This document shows positions 47,248-56,102 of a stretch of 64,000 nt of DNA, piece after piece. Both the position numbers and the translations under genes were made by a program. Source of the stretch: JAEUIG01 sp046349775 (GTDB taxonomy: Bacteria > Planctomycetota > Planctomycetia > Planctomycetales > Planctomycetaceae). Numbering within the stretch: the first letter of the stretch is position 1; each line of letters opens with the position of its first letter. The stretch is from NCBI GenBank assembly GCA_046349775.1, contig JAXMBS010000001.1:1-64000 (forward strand), written 5' to 3'. The notes under the pieces are model-generated. The model was not told where the DNA came from. It made no database searches and saw only the letters and a list, made by a program, of their open reading frames with translations.

Positions 47248-48417
47248 ATGCCTCCCAATAGCGCAGTCCTCTCGCCGACGGCGACCGACGCTCGCACGTC
47301 GGCCCATGCCCCCCGCTGGAAGCCCGTCCCCGATACCACCGGCTGTTCTACATCGACATCGTCGAGGTTGCACCTCGTCCAGTCGTGTCCGATCGGAAAT
47401 TCGCGCGATGTTCCGATCGCCAAAGGCTACATGTCGCCGGAGCTGCTGGACAGAATTGTCGCAAGGCCCTTACGGAATGCACGACCGCGCGTGCCTGAAT
47501 TCGGGCTGTACAACTGGACGGAGCCGTTTCTGCATCCGGATTTGCCGGCGATGATCCGTTGCGTCCGGTCGCACGGCATTCGCTGCAGTCTGAGTACGAA
47601 TCTGAACATCATCAGGAATCTGGACGCAGTCCTGACAGCCAATCCCAGCAAGATCAAGATTTCGCTGTCGCGATTTGAGCCTGAGACCTACGTCGGCAGA
47701 CTCACAGGAACGGCGATAACGTCTGGGCGCGTCAAACGCAATCTGGCGGAGCTCGCGGATGCGCGCCGCCGCACGGGCAGCACCACCGAGCTTGTCATCG
47801 GCTTCCATCGCTACCTGGGCAACCACGACGACGAACGCGTGCGGGAGTTGGCGCGCCTCCTCGGTCTCGGCTTTGAGCCCCAATGGGCGTACCTGATGCC
47901 CTGGAAAAAGTCCTGGCGTATGCCTCCCGAGCGATCGGTTGTACTGCAGCCCCAGACCGTGCGTTGATCGACAAGCTCGCATTGACGCTCGACGACGCCC
48001 CGGTCGCATCAGGCCCCCCATAAGCCATGCCAGTTGCGGGACAGGATGATGTCCCTCAATCTCCGCGTGAGGTCATGCTGTGTTGCACGGTGTTTGACCA
48101 GCTGGCGCATGGTCTCGGCTCTATCTGGATTATTCCTGCGGGAACCCAGGAACCGGAAGTATCGGCACTGGCAGTGTGCCGGCTGCATGAACCTCGGCTT
48201 GCATACGCTGTTTACTTATGACGATCCCGGATTCGACCGTGTCGCCTTGGACAACGTTCGTCGTCATTTCCCCAACGCCGACCTGCAGCCGATTCGGTCG
48301 GCCAGCAGCTCGCGGGAAGAATCGAAGCTCCGTCGAGCGGTCCGCGAGATCAAGAAATGGCTGCGGCAAACTGTGCCGCGTGGACGGCCGCCTGCTTCGC
48401 GCGGTATTGTCGAATAG
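47248..48417 (+). CDS. Radical SAM protein with SPASM-like C-terminus, frameshifted
   Basis: The core reads SCPIGNSRDVPIAKGYMSPE, the region just after a radical SAM CxxxCxxC motif, preceded in another frame by LFYIDIVE. The first two Cys codons fall in a damaged stretch near 47355-47385. Then GLYNWTEPFLHPDLP, SLSTNLNIIRNLDAVL and KIKISLSRFEPETYVG follow the usual barrel order, ending at PQWAYLMPWKK. Later pieces (GEVMLCCTVFDQ, then WQCAGCMNLGLHTLFTY) supply Cys pairs typical of SPASM domains, which hold a second iron-sulfur cluster. Frame changes occur near 47370, 47910-48050 and 48100-48180. The call is good at superfamily level; a role in modifying polysaccharide or lipid is suggested by position only. 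Confidence 0.6.
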
Positions 48418-48481
48418 CGGTTGGCCTGCGTGGGAGAATTTTCGCCGCGTCAACGTGGAGACCGGGCAGGTGGAGGAAGTT

Positions 48482-50250
48482 ATGGTCGGGGGAATACGCG
48501 CTCTCGGACGACGGCGCCTTCTGTGTTGGCTGACGTTCTGCCTGTGTCTCACCGGGTGGACGAATTCGTCGTCGGCCGTCGACCAGGCTGCCATCCGGCA
48601 AGCTGTGCGCGGGCCGGCGGCGTACTTCGCACCGGCGTTAGCAGTGCTGCCGGCGGAAAGCGCAGCTTCCTGGCCTATGCCCTGCTCAAAGCCGGCCTAC
48701 CCGGCAATGCGCCCGAGATCACCGGCGCCGTCGATGCGATTAAGAAGAAAATTACCGACGGCACCTACCATTTCGGACCGGAGCACCTGTACGAAGCGGG
48801 CGTCGACGCGATGCTGCTGGCCGAAGCGCCTGGAGAGATCGAAGAAGGCAAAGAGCATCCCTATGTGGCCGAGTTGCAGGCCATCGCCGATTACATCGAG
48901 AGCGTGCAGCTCGCAAACGGCGGCTGGGACTATCCCCCCGGACAGCGCGGCAATACGCATGGCGACACGAGCGTCAATCAGTACGCCCTGCTTGGACTGT
49001 GGGCGGCGCGGCGCTCGGGCGCCAAGGTCACTCCCACCGTCTGGCAGAACTCCATCCAGTGGCACGTCGCCAATCAGGAGCGCGACGGCGGATTTGCCTA
49101 TTGCCCCGGCACCGATCACGGCTTCGGCAAGGGGACTTCCGTCCTCAACATGACGGTCAACGCCATCGGCAGCACCTACATCGCGATGATGAACCTGTCG
49201 TCCGGCAAGTTGCCGGAGCTCAAGAATCCGCAGATCGCACCCGCCGAACGAAAAGAGCCGAAAAGCGAGCGCAAATTCGGCGTCCTCGAAAAAGTCGACC
49301 TCGACAAGCTGCCGGGCCAGCGGGTTGAAGAGGAAGTGCATGCCGAAGTCCCCGCCGCTACGGCGCAGCTCCTCAGTAAAGCCTACGGCTGGATCGTCCC
49401 GCGGTTCGTCGCGGACAACAATACGACGGGTTTCCGGGCGTACTATTACTACTCGCTCGAGCGCATGGGAGCGCTGGCCGACGTGACCACGATCGGCGAT
49501 GCCGACTGGTTCAACGAGTGCGCGGATTTTCTGATCAAGGAGCAGCAGGCCGGCGGTGGCTGGAGTCTCACCACGCACAACGCGGATGACGCCATCGACA
49601 CGGCCTTCGCCGTGCTGTTCCTGACCCGCTCGACCGCCAAGATCCTCAAACGCAAGATCTCCGTCGATCCGATCGGAGGCGGTCTCCTCTCCGGCGGTCG
49701 CGGCGGACTCGACGGTTCGACGAAGCCGGGGGCTAAGAAGCCGGCCGGTCCGCTCGATCAGCTCCTCGCTTCGCTCGACTCCGCCGGCGAATTGGAAGTC
49801 GCCGATGTCCAGGAACAATTCGTTGAACAGGTCCAGATTGGCGATCGTAACGCGCTGATCGGCCAGACCGACTTGCTCGTCAAGTACCTTACGCACGTCA
49901 ATCCCGAGATTCGCCGCACGGCCGTCTGGGCCATCGGCCGGACCGACAACCTCAGTCTTGGCCGCTATCTGATCGATTCGATTGATGATCCCGACGTCAG
50001 TGTCGCCGTCGAGGCCCGTAACGCCCTCTGCTGGCTGTCGCGGCGGCCGAACGGCCTGGGCGAAGCCGGCGATCCGCTGGAGTCCTTGCCGCCCGATGCG
50101 ACCGACGAACAGCAGGCGGCCGCCATCACGACCTGGCGCGTGGATTTGCTGAAACGCTGGGGACGCTGGTATCTGCAGAATCGCCCGTACGCCGACCGAG
50201 GCGACGAGTTCGAAGCCCAGCTGCTCCAGAAGCTCGCCGCTGCCGGGTGA
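48482..50250 (+). CDS. Secreted prenyltransferase/squalene-cyclase-fold protein with HEAT-like C-terminus (frameshift near 48655)
   Basis: A signal peptide (RRLLCWLTFCLCLTGWTNSS) is followed by alpha/alpha-barrel repeats of the prenyltransferase and squalene oxidase type. Examples are GKRSFLAYALLKAG, NGGWDYPPGQRGNTHGDTSV, QYALLGLWAARRSG, RDGGFAYCPGT and AGGGWSLTTHNADDAIDTAF. The repeated GGW/GGF and QYALLGL are the hallmarks. No DxDD cyclase motif is seen, so catalysis is unlikely. The last quarter has HEAT-like helices (DLLVKYLTHVNPEIRRTAVW, then GRYLIDSIDDPDVSVAVEAR). Such exported proteins are common in Planctomycetota, with no known function. One extra base near 48655 separates the signal peptide from the rest of the frame. 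Confidence 0.78.
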
Positions 50251-50265
50251 TTCGGCGACTGTTAG

Positions 50266-50340
50266 CGGGTGCCACTGGCTCTGCCAGTGCGAGTTTCGGT
50301 TCCATCAGCGGGGATGCACGGGCAAGGCCCGTGGCACCCG
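50266..50340. repeat. 75-bp nested inverted-repeat element
   Basis: The outer arms are CGGGTGCCAC (50266-50275) and its exact complement at 50331-50340. Two smaller hairpins lie inside: CACTGGC-TCT-GCCAGTG on the left and CACGGG-CAAGG-CCCGTG on the right. This cruciform-like layout with terminal inverted repeats resembles a small non-autonomous element. It separates the convergent prenyltransferase-fold and PEGA lipoprotein genes. Confidence 0.75.
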
Positions 50341-50371
50341 TTTGCCGAATTGAAAGCACGCTGAGATTAGT

Positions 50372-50797
50372 TCACCCACCGACCTGCGATTGCGACCGGA
50401 AACCTCGCGCACGGTCGAGCAGGCGATCTTCGACGTCCAACTGCGGATCGCGGGGACGCAACCGGTACATGAACTCGTGCCGGTTCGTGACCCGGAACGG
50501 CAACAGGTTGTCCGCGAAGAACTCGAAGGGGAACCGCTGGTACCACGGCGCCGGCACCGGCTGCTGCACGACCAACGTCTCATAACCCGGCGCTGACAGC
50601 GTCACCTCGCGCGTGCCGTAGTACGTAAAATCGGTCGAGACCGGAGTCGGGCCCAGCCGCTGGCCGTCGACTTCCACAAGTGCTCCCGGGGGGTCGGTGC
50701 GAATCGTCATCCGGCGATTGACGCAACCCGAATACACGCCAACTGCGGCGATCAGCAGCGCCAGCCGGACACAAATATTGAGGCGCCGCAACGACAT
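50372..50797 (-). CDS. PEGA-domain lipoprotein
   Basis: The start at 50797 (MSLRRLNICVRLALLIAAVG) leads to a lipobox ending in SGC, so the mature protein of about 115 residues is probably lipid-anchored. A PEGA domain follows directly: MTIRTDPPGALVEVDGQRLG, PTPVSTDFTYYGTREVTLS and PGYETLVVQQPV. PEGA domains are small beta-sandwich modules of surface-associated proteins. The C-terminal part (RVTNRHEFMYRLRP) is basic and not recognised. It is convergent with the large secreted protein upstream, with the nested repeat between them. Confidence 0.83.
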   Translation of the reverse strand: MSLRRLNICVRLALLIAAVGVYSGCVNRRMTIRTDPPGALVEVDGQRLGPTPVSTDFTYYGTREVTLSAPGYETLVVQQPVPAPWYQRFPFEFFADNLLPFRVTNRHEFMYRLRPRDPQLDVEDRLLDRARGFRSQSQVGG

Positions 50798-51053
50798 CGC
50801 GTTTGGGAACGAGCAGAGGGTTGGTCTGGCAGAGACCGGCGCACCGACGGGCGGACGCGCAGACGGGGAAGGGGCGCGGATTCTAGGCCGACCTGCCCGA
50901 CGTGCCAAGACGAATCGAAAACACCCCCGCTTCGCCATCCTCCCAGCCTCGCCTGTTGCCGCAGTTTGCCGAACGTCGGTCCCAGCCTCGGCGAATCAAG
51001 AGAACATATTGATGGCCGGGGCGGTTTCGCCTGTCGCATACGTCACAGGACCT

Positions 51054-51746
51054 CTATGGCTTCTTCACAACAGTCCCCCGCAACTCGACATTGTCGAAGT
51101 TCGCCGTATCGTCGAACGTCCCCACACCGACCGTTCCCCAGGCGAACGTCGTGTCCTTGGCCGTCATCACCGGCTCGTTCAGATTGTCGAAGTACACGGC
51201 GACATCCCCGGTGGCAACGCGCCGAATAATCCGCACGTGATGCCACTGGTCGTTCCAAGGCGTCCCCTCCGTCGAGCGAGTCGAGATTTTCACGCGCGGG
51301 GCCGCGTTCACAAGAAAGATCTGGTTGGCATGGTCGTCCGCCCGCTGCCCCAGGTGGACATAGTAGAAATGCGTCGGGTCCTGGTAGCCGAAGAACAGGC
51401 AGACGTCGCGATGCGGATAGTCGCGGGCAGTCGACTGGACGTCGACATCGAGCTGGAAGTCCCCGACCGACACCCCCGACAGCAGCGCGCGATTGAACGG
51501 CGACCGCACGGCGGTCTGCACCTGGCTGGCCGCGTGCTGCTGCAGGAAATGGCGGTCTCCGTCCGCTGCGATCCGCCACGCCTGCGGGTCGGTCGCGAGC
51601 CAGGCGGAGAGCTTGCCGGATTCAAAGTCGTCCGACGCGACCAGGGGGAGAGCCGGCGGCTCGGCGGCAATTGCGAGACTCAGACCAGCCCCGGCCAGGC
51701 CGATTGGCAGCAGCACCGCGAACCTTGCAGATCGGAGCAGAGTCAT
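51054..51746 (-). CDS. Secreted concanavalin-like (LamG/DUF1080-type) protein
   Basis: A signal peptide (VLLPIGLAGAGLSLAIAA) is followed by a single beta-sandwich domain: DDFESGKLSAWLATDPQAWR, FQLDVDVQSTARDYPHRDVC, LFFGYQDPTHFYYVHLGQRA, NDQWHHVRIIRRVATGDVAV and FDDTANFDNVELRG. The pattern is that of LamG/DUF1080-type carbohydrate-binding or hydrolase domains and resembles the first domain of the frameshifted gene at 15311. At 230 residues there is room for nothing else. The ATG at 51746 was chosen for the signal peptide. Probably binds or processes a glycan outside the cytoplasm. Confidence 0.72.
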   Translation of the reverse strand: MTLLRSARFAVLLPIGLAGAGLSLAIAAEPPALPLVASDDFESGKLSAWLATDPQAWRIAADGDRHFLQQHAASQVQTAVRSPFNRALLSGVSVGDFQLDVDVQSTARDYPHRDVCLFFGYQDPTHFYYVHLGQRADDHANQIFLVNAAPRVKISTRSTEGTPWNDQWHHVRIIRRVATGDVAVYFDNLNEPVMTAKDTTFAWGTVGVGTFDDTANFDNVELRGTVVKKP

Positions 51747-51855
51747 CAATTCGTCCTTACGAGATGGAGTTGGCAATGTGAGCAGCGTAAATGGGGCGCG
51801 GGACGGTCGCAATCGGAGCGTGCGGCCAGACAGTCGGTGGCGTGCTTGAGGACGC

Positions 51856-51912
51856 CCGGACAGTTCTCAAAGTGTTGGTTTGCGACGGCAGGTGGTCCGT
51901 TTCGCTGTCCGG
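51856..51912. repeat. ~60-bp hairpin element, copy 3 of 3
   Basis: CCGGACAG at 51856-51863 pairs with CTGTCCGG at 51905-51912; the outer bases (GCCC and CACGC) have drifted. Spacing and arm sequence match the copies at 28878 and 44662. It lies between the LamG-type gene and tRNA-Leu. Confidence 0.55.
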
Positions 51913-52009
51913 CACGCTGGTGGCATTCAGCGCGAGCGACCGTGCGAATTCGCCCGAAAAACCGATGCTTGCCCCGCGCGGCAGCGGTCGATAGCATGTT
52001 TTGCCGCAA

Positions 52010-52097
52010 GCCCAAGTGGCGGAACTGGCAGACGCGCTAGGTTCAGGACCTAGTGGGGTATTCACTCCCCGTGGAGGTTCGAGTCCTCTCTTGGGCA
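52010..52097 (+). tRNA. tRNA-Leu (anticodon CAG)
   Basis: The 88-nt cloverleaf has a GCCCAAG/CTTGGGC acceptor stem and an A discriminator at 52097. The anticodon arm is CTAGG-TTCAGGA-CCTAG with anticodon CAG at 52044-52046. A long variable arm (GGGGTATTCACTCCCC) and the T-arm motif GTTCGAGTCC complete it. The long variable arm is typical of class II tRNAs such as Leu. The 3' CCA is not encoded. A strong intrinsic terminator follows. Confidence 0.97.
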
Positions 52098-52104
52098 ATT
52101 TGGA

Positions 52105-52136
52105 AATCCCGGCCGAAATCGCGGCCGGGATTTTTT
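52105..52136 (+). terminator. Rho-independent terminator after tRNA-Leu
   Basis: An 11-bp stem (AATCCCGGCCG and its complement) around a 6-base loop is followed by a run of six T residues at 52131-52136. It starts 8 bp after the tRNA and should end its transcript. Confidence 0.9.
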
Positions 52137-52187
52137 ATTCTGCCGACCGAGACGTCGTCCGCCGGTTGCCCTTCGCGCTCGCCGATC

Positions 52188-52496
52188 TCACCAATACCAC
52201 CCGGGATCATCAGTGCGGCCCCAGTCCGCAGGCTTGCCGTCGTCTCCAGTCAGCAGACACCAACGCGCCATGCGACGCAGGGTCTTGGCGCCCGGGAAGT
52301 AGGAATTCATGTAGTAATCCGCCGGGGAATAGACTGTTTCACGAAGCCGGAAGAAGACCGGGGCCGTCACCAACCTTCCCCCGTACATGCCATGCAACAT
52401 CAAATAACTTCCCAGGTACGCCGAGAGCAGGAGTAAAACGCCTGCCAGCGTCAATGCGCCCCGTCTGAGAATCCGGCGTCTACGTAAATCTGCCAT
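52188..52496 (-). CDS. Small single-pass membrane protein of unknown function
   Basis: The 102-residue product has a basic start (MADLRRRRILRRG), one hydrophobic helix (ALTLAGVLLLLSAYLGSYLML), and a polar domain ending in DDGKPADWGRTDDPGWYW. The Arg-rich start suggests that the N-terminus stays in the cytoplasm with the rest outside. No family is recognised. It is convergent with the tRNA and divergent from the SNF2 gene. Confidence 0.55.
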   Translation of the reverse strand: MADLRRRRILRRGALTLAGVLLLLSAYLGSYLMLHGMYGGRLVTAPVFFRLRETVYSPADYYMNSYFPGAKTLRRMARWCLLTGDDGKPADWGRTDDPGWYW

Positions 52497-52659
52497 CCGC
52501 GGATCATACCACGGCCGGTCAGCGCTCCCCGATCCCCCGCTTCAGGCTGGCAGCGCGCGGCCGCCATCCGCTACGCTTGCCAGATGCGCGCCGCCGCGCG
52601 GGACCGTTCGGCGACGCAATCCATAGTGTGCATAGCTCTGCGCTCAGCAGGGAGGCGTT

Positions 52660-55600
52660 GTGTCGCTGGCGAAGTTGATGGAAGACAAGTTTCGCGGAGA
52701 CATCCGTTTCCGCGGAGCTGCGTATCTGCAGGCGGAACGGGTGTCAATCACCCGCGTGACCCCCGATCACGTGTTCGGTTCCGTCCGGGACGGCGTGGAG
52801 TTTCACACGCAGCTCAGCCGCCAGAACGGCGACCTGCGGATGTTCTGCTCCTGCGTCGGCGAAGGGCAGACTCGCGAACCGGCCTGCAAACACCTGTGGG
52901 CCACAATCCTGGCCGTGGACCAGGGGGATTTGATGGCCGGCGCCGCGGTCCGGGGCCACATCCCCGCCTTTGCCGTCGCGCCGGAACCCGCTCCGCTCAG
53001 CGACCCCCTCAACTGGGACGACGATTTTGACGAAGACGGACCGATCAGCCGGGTCGGGAAGTCGCGGCCGCGCAAGCCGTCCGTCCAGCCGAAGGCCCGC
53101 GACTGGGAAGTCCAGCTCAGTCAGCTTCGCGACGATATCGCCGTCCGTGCCGACGAAGACGGCGCCGATCGCGACCGCGAAATCTTTTACGAACTCGACC
53201 TCCGCGAAAGCTGGGAAGCGGGCGAACTCGTTATCCAGTCGTCGCAACGTCAGCGCCGCACCAGCGGGCAGTGGGGCAAACTCAAGCCCCTGAAACTCCG
53301 TCCGGGCCGGCTCGACGAAATCGAACACGAGGACGATCGCCGCATCCTGGCGTATCTCGCGGGCGGCACGCCCGAACGTTCCGGCTGGTACGCCCAGCAG
53401 GCGGAGTTCCAATCGGCCGTGCATCGGTATCGCGTGCCGTTCGAGCTGGCGATGATGCTGCTCCCGATGATGTGCGCTACGGAGCGCGTCCGCGTCCTCG
53501 ACGAGAACGAAGGGAAATGGAAGCCGCTCACCTGGGACGACGCTCCGCCGTGGGTGCTCACCGTCGTCGTCCGGCAAAGCGAAGGGGACGGAACCTGGAA
53601 GCTCGAAGGGGAGCTGCGCCGCGAAAAGCAATCGATTCGCATCCCGGATTCACGGTTGATCGTGCCCGGCGGCCTCGTCGTCACGGACCATCAGATCTCA
53701 CGGGTCGAGGACTTCGGCGCCGGACGGTGGCTCAAGTTCCTCCGCACCGGGCAAGGCATCACCGCGCAGGCGGGGGAAGAACACGAGTTGGTGGAAGCCC
53801 TGCTCGATATGCCGGTGCTGCCGCGGCTCGACCTGCCTGAGCAGTTGCGGCTGGAAGAGGTCACGGCCACGCCGCAGCCAATCCTGACCGTTCGCACGCC
53901 GCGGAATCGCGGCTGGAAACACGAGCGACTCCAGGGAGTCGTGGAGTTTGACTACCTCGGCACCCGCGTCAGCGCTTCGAGCACCCAGTGGGCGATCGTG
54001 CAGCGCGAGGCGCAGCGGTGCGTGCTGCGGGACCGCGATTTTGAGACGGCGGCGTGGGGACTGCTGACGGAACTTGGTTTCCGGCGGCTGTTGGACCACC
54101 GCCGCGGCGTCCACGACGTGGAGATCGCGGCCAGCGACCTCGGCAAGGCTGTCCGCGGCCTGGCCGCTGCCGCCTGGCAGGTGCAGGCGGACGGTCGCCC
54201 GGTCCGCCAGGCGGGCCAGCTCGATTTCAAGATTCGATCGGGCATCGACTGGTTCGAGCTGACCGGCAATGTCGACTTCGGCGGACGCTCCATCAAACTG
54301 CCGGAACTCCTCTCGGCCCTGTCGCGCGGCGACACGACCGTGCGTCTCGACGACGGCTCGCTCGGCATCGTGCCCGAAGCCTGGCTGCAACAATTCGGCA
54401 TTCTGGCAGGACTCGGACAGGCGGCCGAAGACCACGTGCGGTTTTCCACCGCGCAGGTCAGCCTGCTCGATGCGCTGCTCGCCACGCAGACCTCGGTTGA
54501 AGTTGATGAACGCTTCCTGGAATTGCGCGGGCAGCTCACCTCGTTCAATGGAGTGCATGCCGCTGACGAACCCAAGGGCTTCGAAGGCCAGTTGCGAACT
54601 TATCAGCGCGAGGGTCTGGGCTGGCTCAAATTCCTGCAGACGTTCCGGCTCGGCGGCTGCCTGGCGGACGACATGGGCCTCGGCAAGACCGTGCAGATGC
54701 TGGCGATCCTCGAAGAGCGCAAGCAGCAGGCGAAAGATCGGCTGCCGTCGCTGATCGTGGTCCCCAAGTCGCTGATGTTCAACTGGGCGCGGGAAATCCG
54801 GCGCTTCACGCCCAACCTGAGCTATATCGAGTACGCGGGCGTCGATCGTGCAGCGCTGCGGGATTCGTTCGCCAAGCACGACATCATCCTGACCACCTAC
54901 GGCACGCTGCGGCGCGACATCCTCACCATCAAGGACGTCCAGTTTGCGTACGCCGTGCTCGACGAAGCGCAAACGATCAAGAACGCGTCGTCGCAGGTCG
55001 CCAAGGCGGCGCGACTGTTGCAGGCGCAGCACCGCGTGGCACTCAGCGGCACGCCGATCGAAAACCACCTCAGCGACCTGTGGTCGATCTTTGAGTTCCT
55101 CAATCCGGGCATGCTTGGCCGCAGCTCGGTGTTCAAGATGTACGCCTCGGACGCGAAGGACCAGCAGGCCCGCAGCGTACTGGCACAGGGCCTCAGACCG
55201 TTTGTCCTCCGCCGCACGAAGCAGCAGGTCGCCACCGAGTTGCCCGACAAGTTCGAAGAGACGATTTACTGCCGGATGGGACGCCGCCAGCAGCTGCTCT
55301 ACGAAGAGCTCCGCGACCATTACCGCGATTCGCTGATGGGCATGATCAAGTCGCAGGGGATGGGCAAATCGCAGATGCACGTCCTGGAAGCGCTGCTCCG
55401 GCTGCGGCAGGCGGCCTGCCACCCGGCACTGCTCGATCGCGGGCAGACCGACGAAGCCTTCGCCAAGCTCGACGTCCTCGTCCCGCATCTCGAAGAACTG
55501 ATCGAAGAGAAGCACAAGTCGCTGGTGTTCTCGCAGTTCACCAGCATGCTGGCGATCGTCAAGCAGCATCTCGACAAGAAGGGCATCCGCTACGCCTATC

Positions 55601-55965
55601 TCGACGGACAGACCCGCAAGCGCAAGCAGGTGGTCGACGAGTTCCAGGAGGATCCCGACATCCCTGTGTTCCTGATCAGCCTGAAGGCGGGAGGTCTCGG
55701 TCTCAACCTCACCGCCGCCGAGTACGTGTTCCTGCTCGACCCGTGGTGGAACCCTGCCGTGGAAACGCAGGCGATCGATCGTGCCCACCGCGTGGGTCAA
55801 ACCAACCAGGTCTTCGCGTACCGGCTCATCTGCCGCGACACCGTCGAGGAGAAAATCCTCGAACTGCAAAAGCAGAAGCGCGAACTCGCCGACGCGATCC
55901 TGGAAGAGAAGGGGAACCTCCTCAAGAGCCTCACGGCCGAGGACGTGCAGCTCCTGCTGTCGTAG
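52660..55965 (+). CDS. SWIM zinc-finger SNF2-family helicase
   Basis: This 1101-residue protein has a SWIM zinc finger near the N-terminus (FCSCVGEGQTREPACKHLWA; CxC...CxH) and a complete SNF2 ATPase at the C-terminus. The ATPase motifs are LADDMGLGKTVQMLAIL (motif I), SLIVVPKSLMFNW (Ia), VLDEAQTIKN (II), ALSGTPIENHLSDLWSIF (III), SLVFSQFTSML (IV) and AIDRAHRVGQTNQVFAYRLI (VI). The middle region is long and unassigned. Bacterial SWIM-SNF2 proteins are double-stranded-DNA translocases with poorly known roles, sometimes linked to transcription or repair. The GTG start at 52660 is preceded by GGGAGG. The intact frame across 3.3 kb contrasts with broken genes elsewhere. Confidence 0.92.
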   Translation: MSLAKLMEDKFRGDIRFRGAAYLQAERVSITRVTPDHVFGSVRDGVEFHTQLSRQNGDLRMFCSCVGEGQTREPACKHLWATILAVDQGDLMAGAAVRGHIPAFAVAPEPAPLSDPLNWDDDFDEDGPISRVGKSRPRKPSVQPKARDWEVQLSQLRDDIAVRADEDGADRDREIFYELDLRESWEAGELVIQSSQRQRRTSGQWGKLKPLKLRPGRLDEIEHEDDRRILAYLAGGTPERSGWYAQQAEFQSAVHRYRVPFELAMMLLPMMCATERVRVLDENEGKWKPLTWDDAPPWVLTVVVRQSEGDGTWKLEGELRREKQSIRIPDSRLIVPGGLVVTDHQISRVEDFGAGRWLKFLRTGQGITAQAGEEHELVEALLDMPVLPRLDLPEQLRLEEVTATPQPILTVRTPRNRGWKHERLQGVVEFDYLGTRVSASSTQWAIVQREAQRCVLRDRDFETAAWGLLTELGFRRLLDHRRGVHDVEIAASDLGKAVRGLAAAAWQVQADGRPVRQAGQLDFKIRSGIDWFELTGNVDFGGRSIKLPELLSALSRGDTTVRLDDGSLGIVPEAWLQQFGILAGLGQAAEDHVRFSTAQVSLLDALLATQTSVEVDERFLELRGQLTSFNGVHAADEPKGFEGQLRTYQREGLGWLKFLQTFRLGGCLADDMGLGKTVQMLAILEERKQQAKDRLPSLIVVPKSLMFNWAREIRRFTPNLSYIEYAGVDRAALRDSFAKHDIILTTYGTLRRDILTIKDVQFAYAVLDEAQTIKNASSQVAKAARLLQAQHRVALSGTPIENHLSDLWSIFEFLNPGMLGRSSVFKMYASDAKDQQARSVLAQGLRPFVLRRTKQQVATELPDKFEETIYCRMGRRQQLLYEELRDHYRDSLMGMIKSQGMGKSQMHVLEALLRLRQAACHPALLDRGQTDEAFAKLDVLVPHLEELIEEKHKSLVFSQFTSMLAIVKQHLDKKGIRYAYLDGQTRKRKQVVDEFQEDPDIPVFLISLKAGGLGLNLTAAEYVFLLDPWWNPAVETQAIDRAHRVGQTNQVFAYRLICRDTVEEKILELQKQKRELADAILEEKGNLLKSLTAEDVQLLLS

Positions 55966-56102
55966 TGTTCGAGTACCCCTTCAGGCGGACCTGAGTCGAT
56001 CGATGTTCGCCCGCCTGAACGCCGACCTCCAACTGCCGCCTGGAGGACAAACTCGAACACGCCTGTCGGTCGCATCGTCTTTTTGAGATAGTCGTCGTCC
56101 CG

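Noticed and set aside
53698..55869. 723-codon open frame on the minus strand
   Set aside because: Antisense to the SWIM-SNF2 gene, whose motifs are complete; long antisense frames are expected in high-GC DNA and this one has no domain features.
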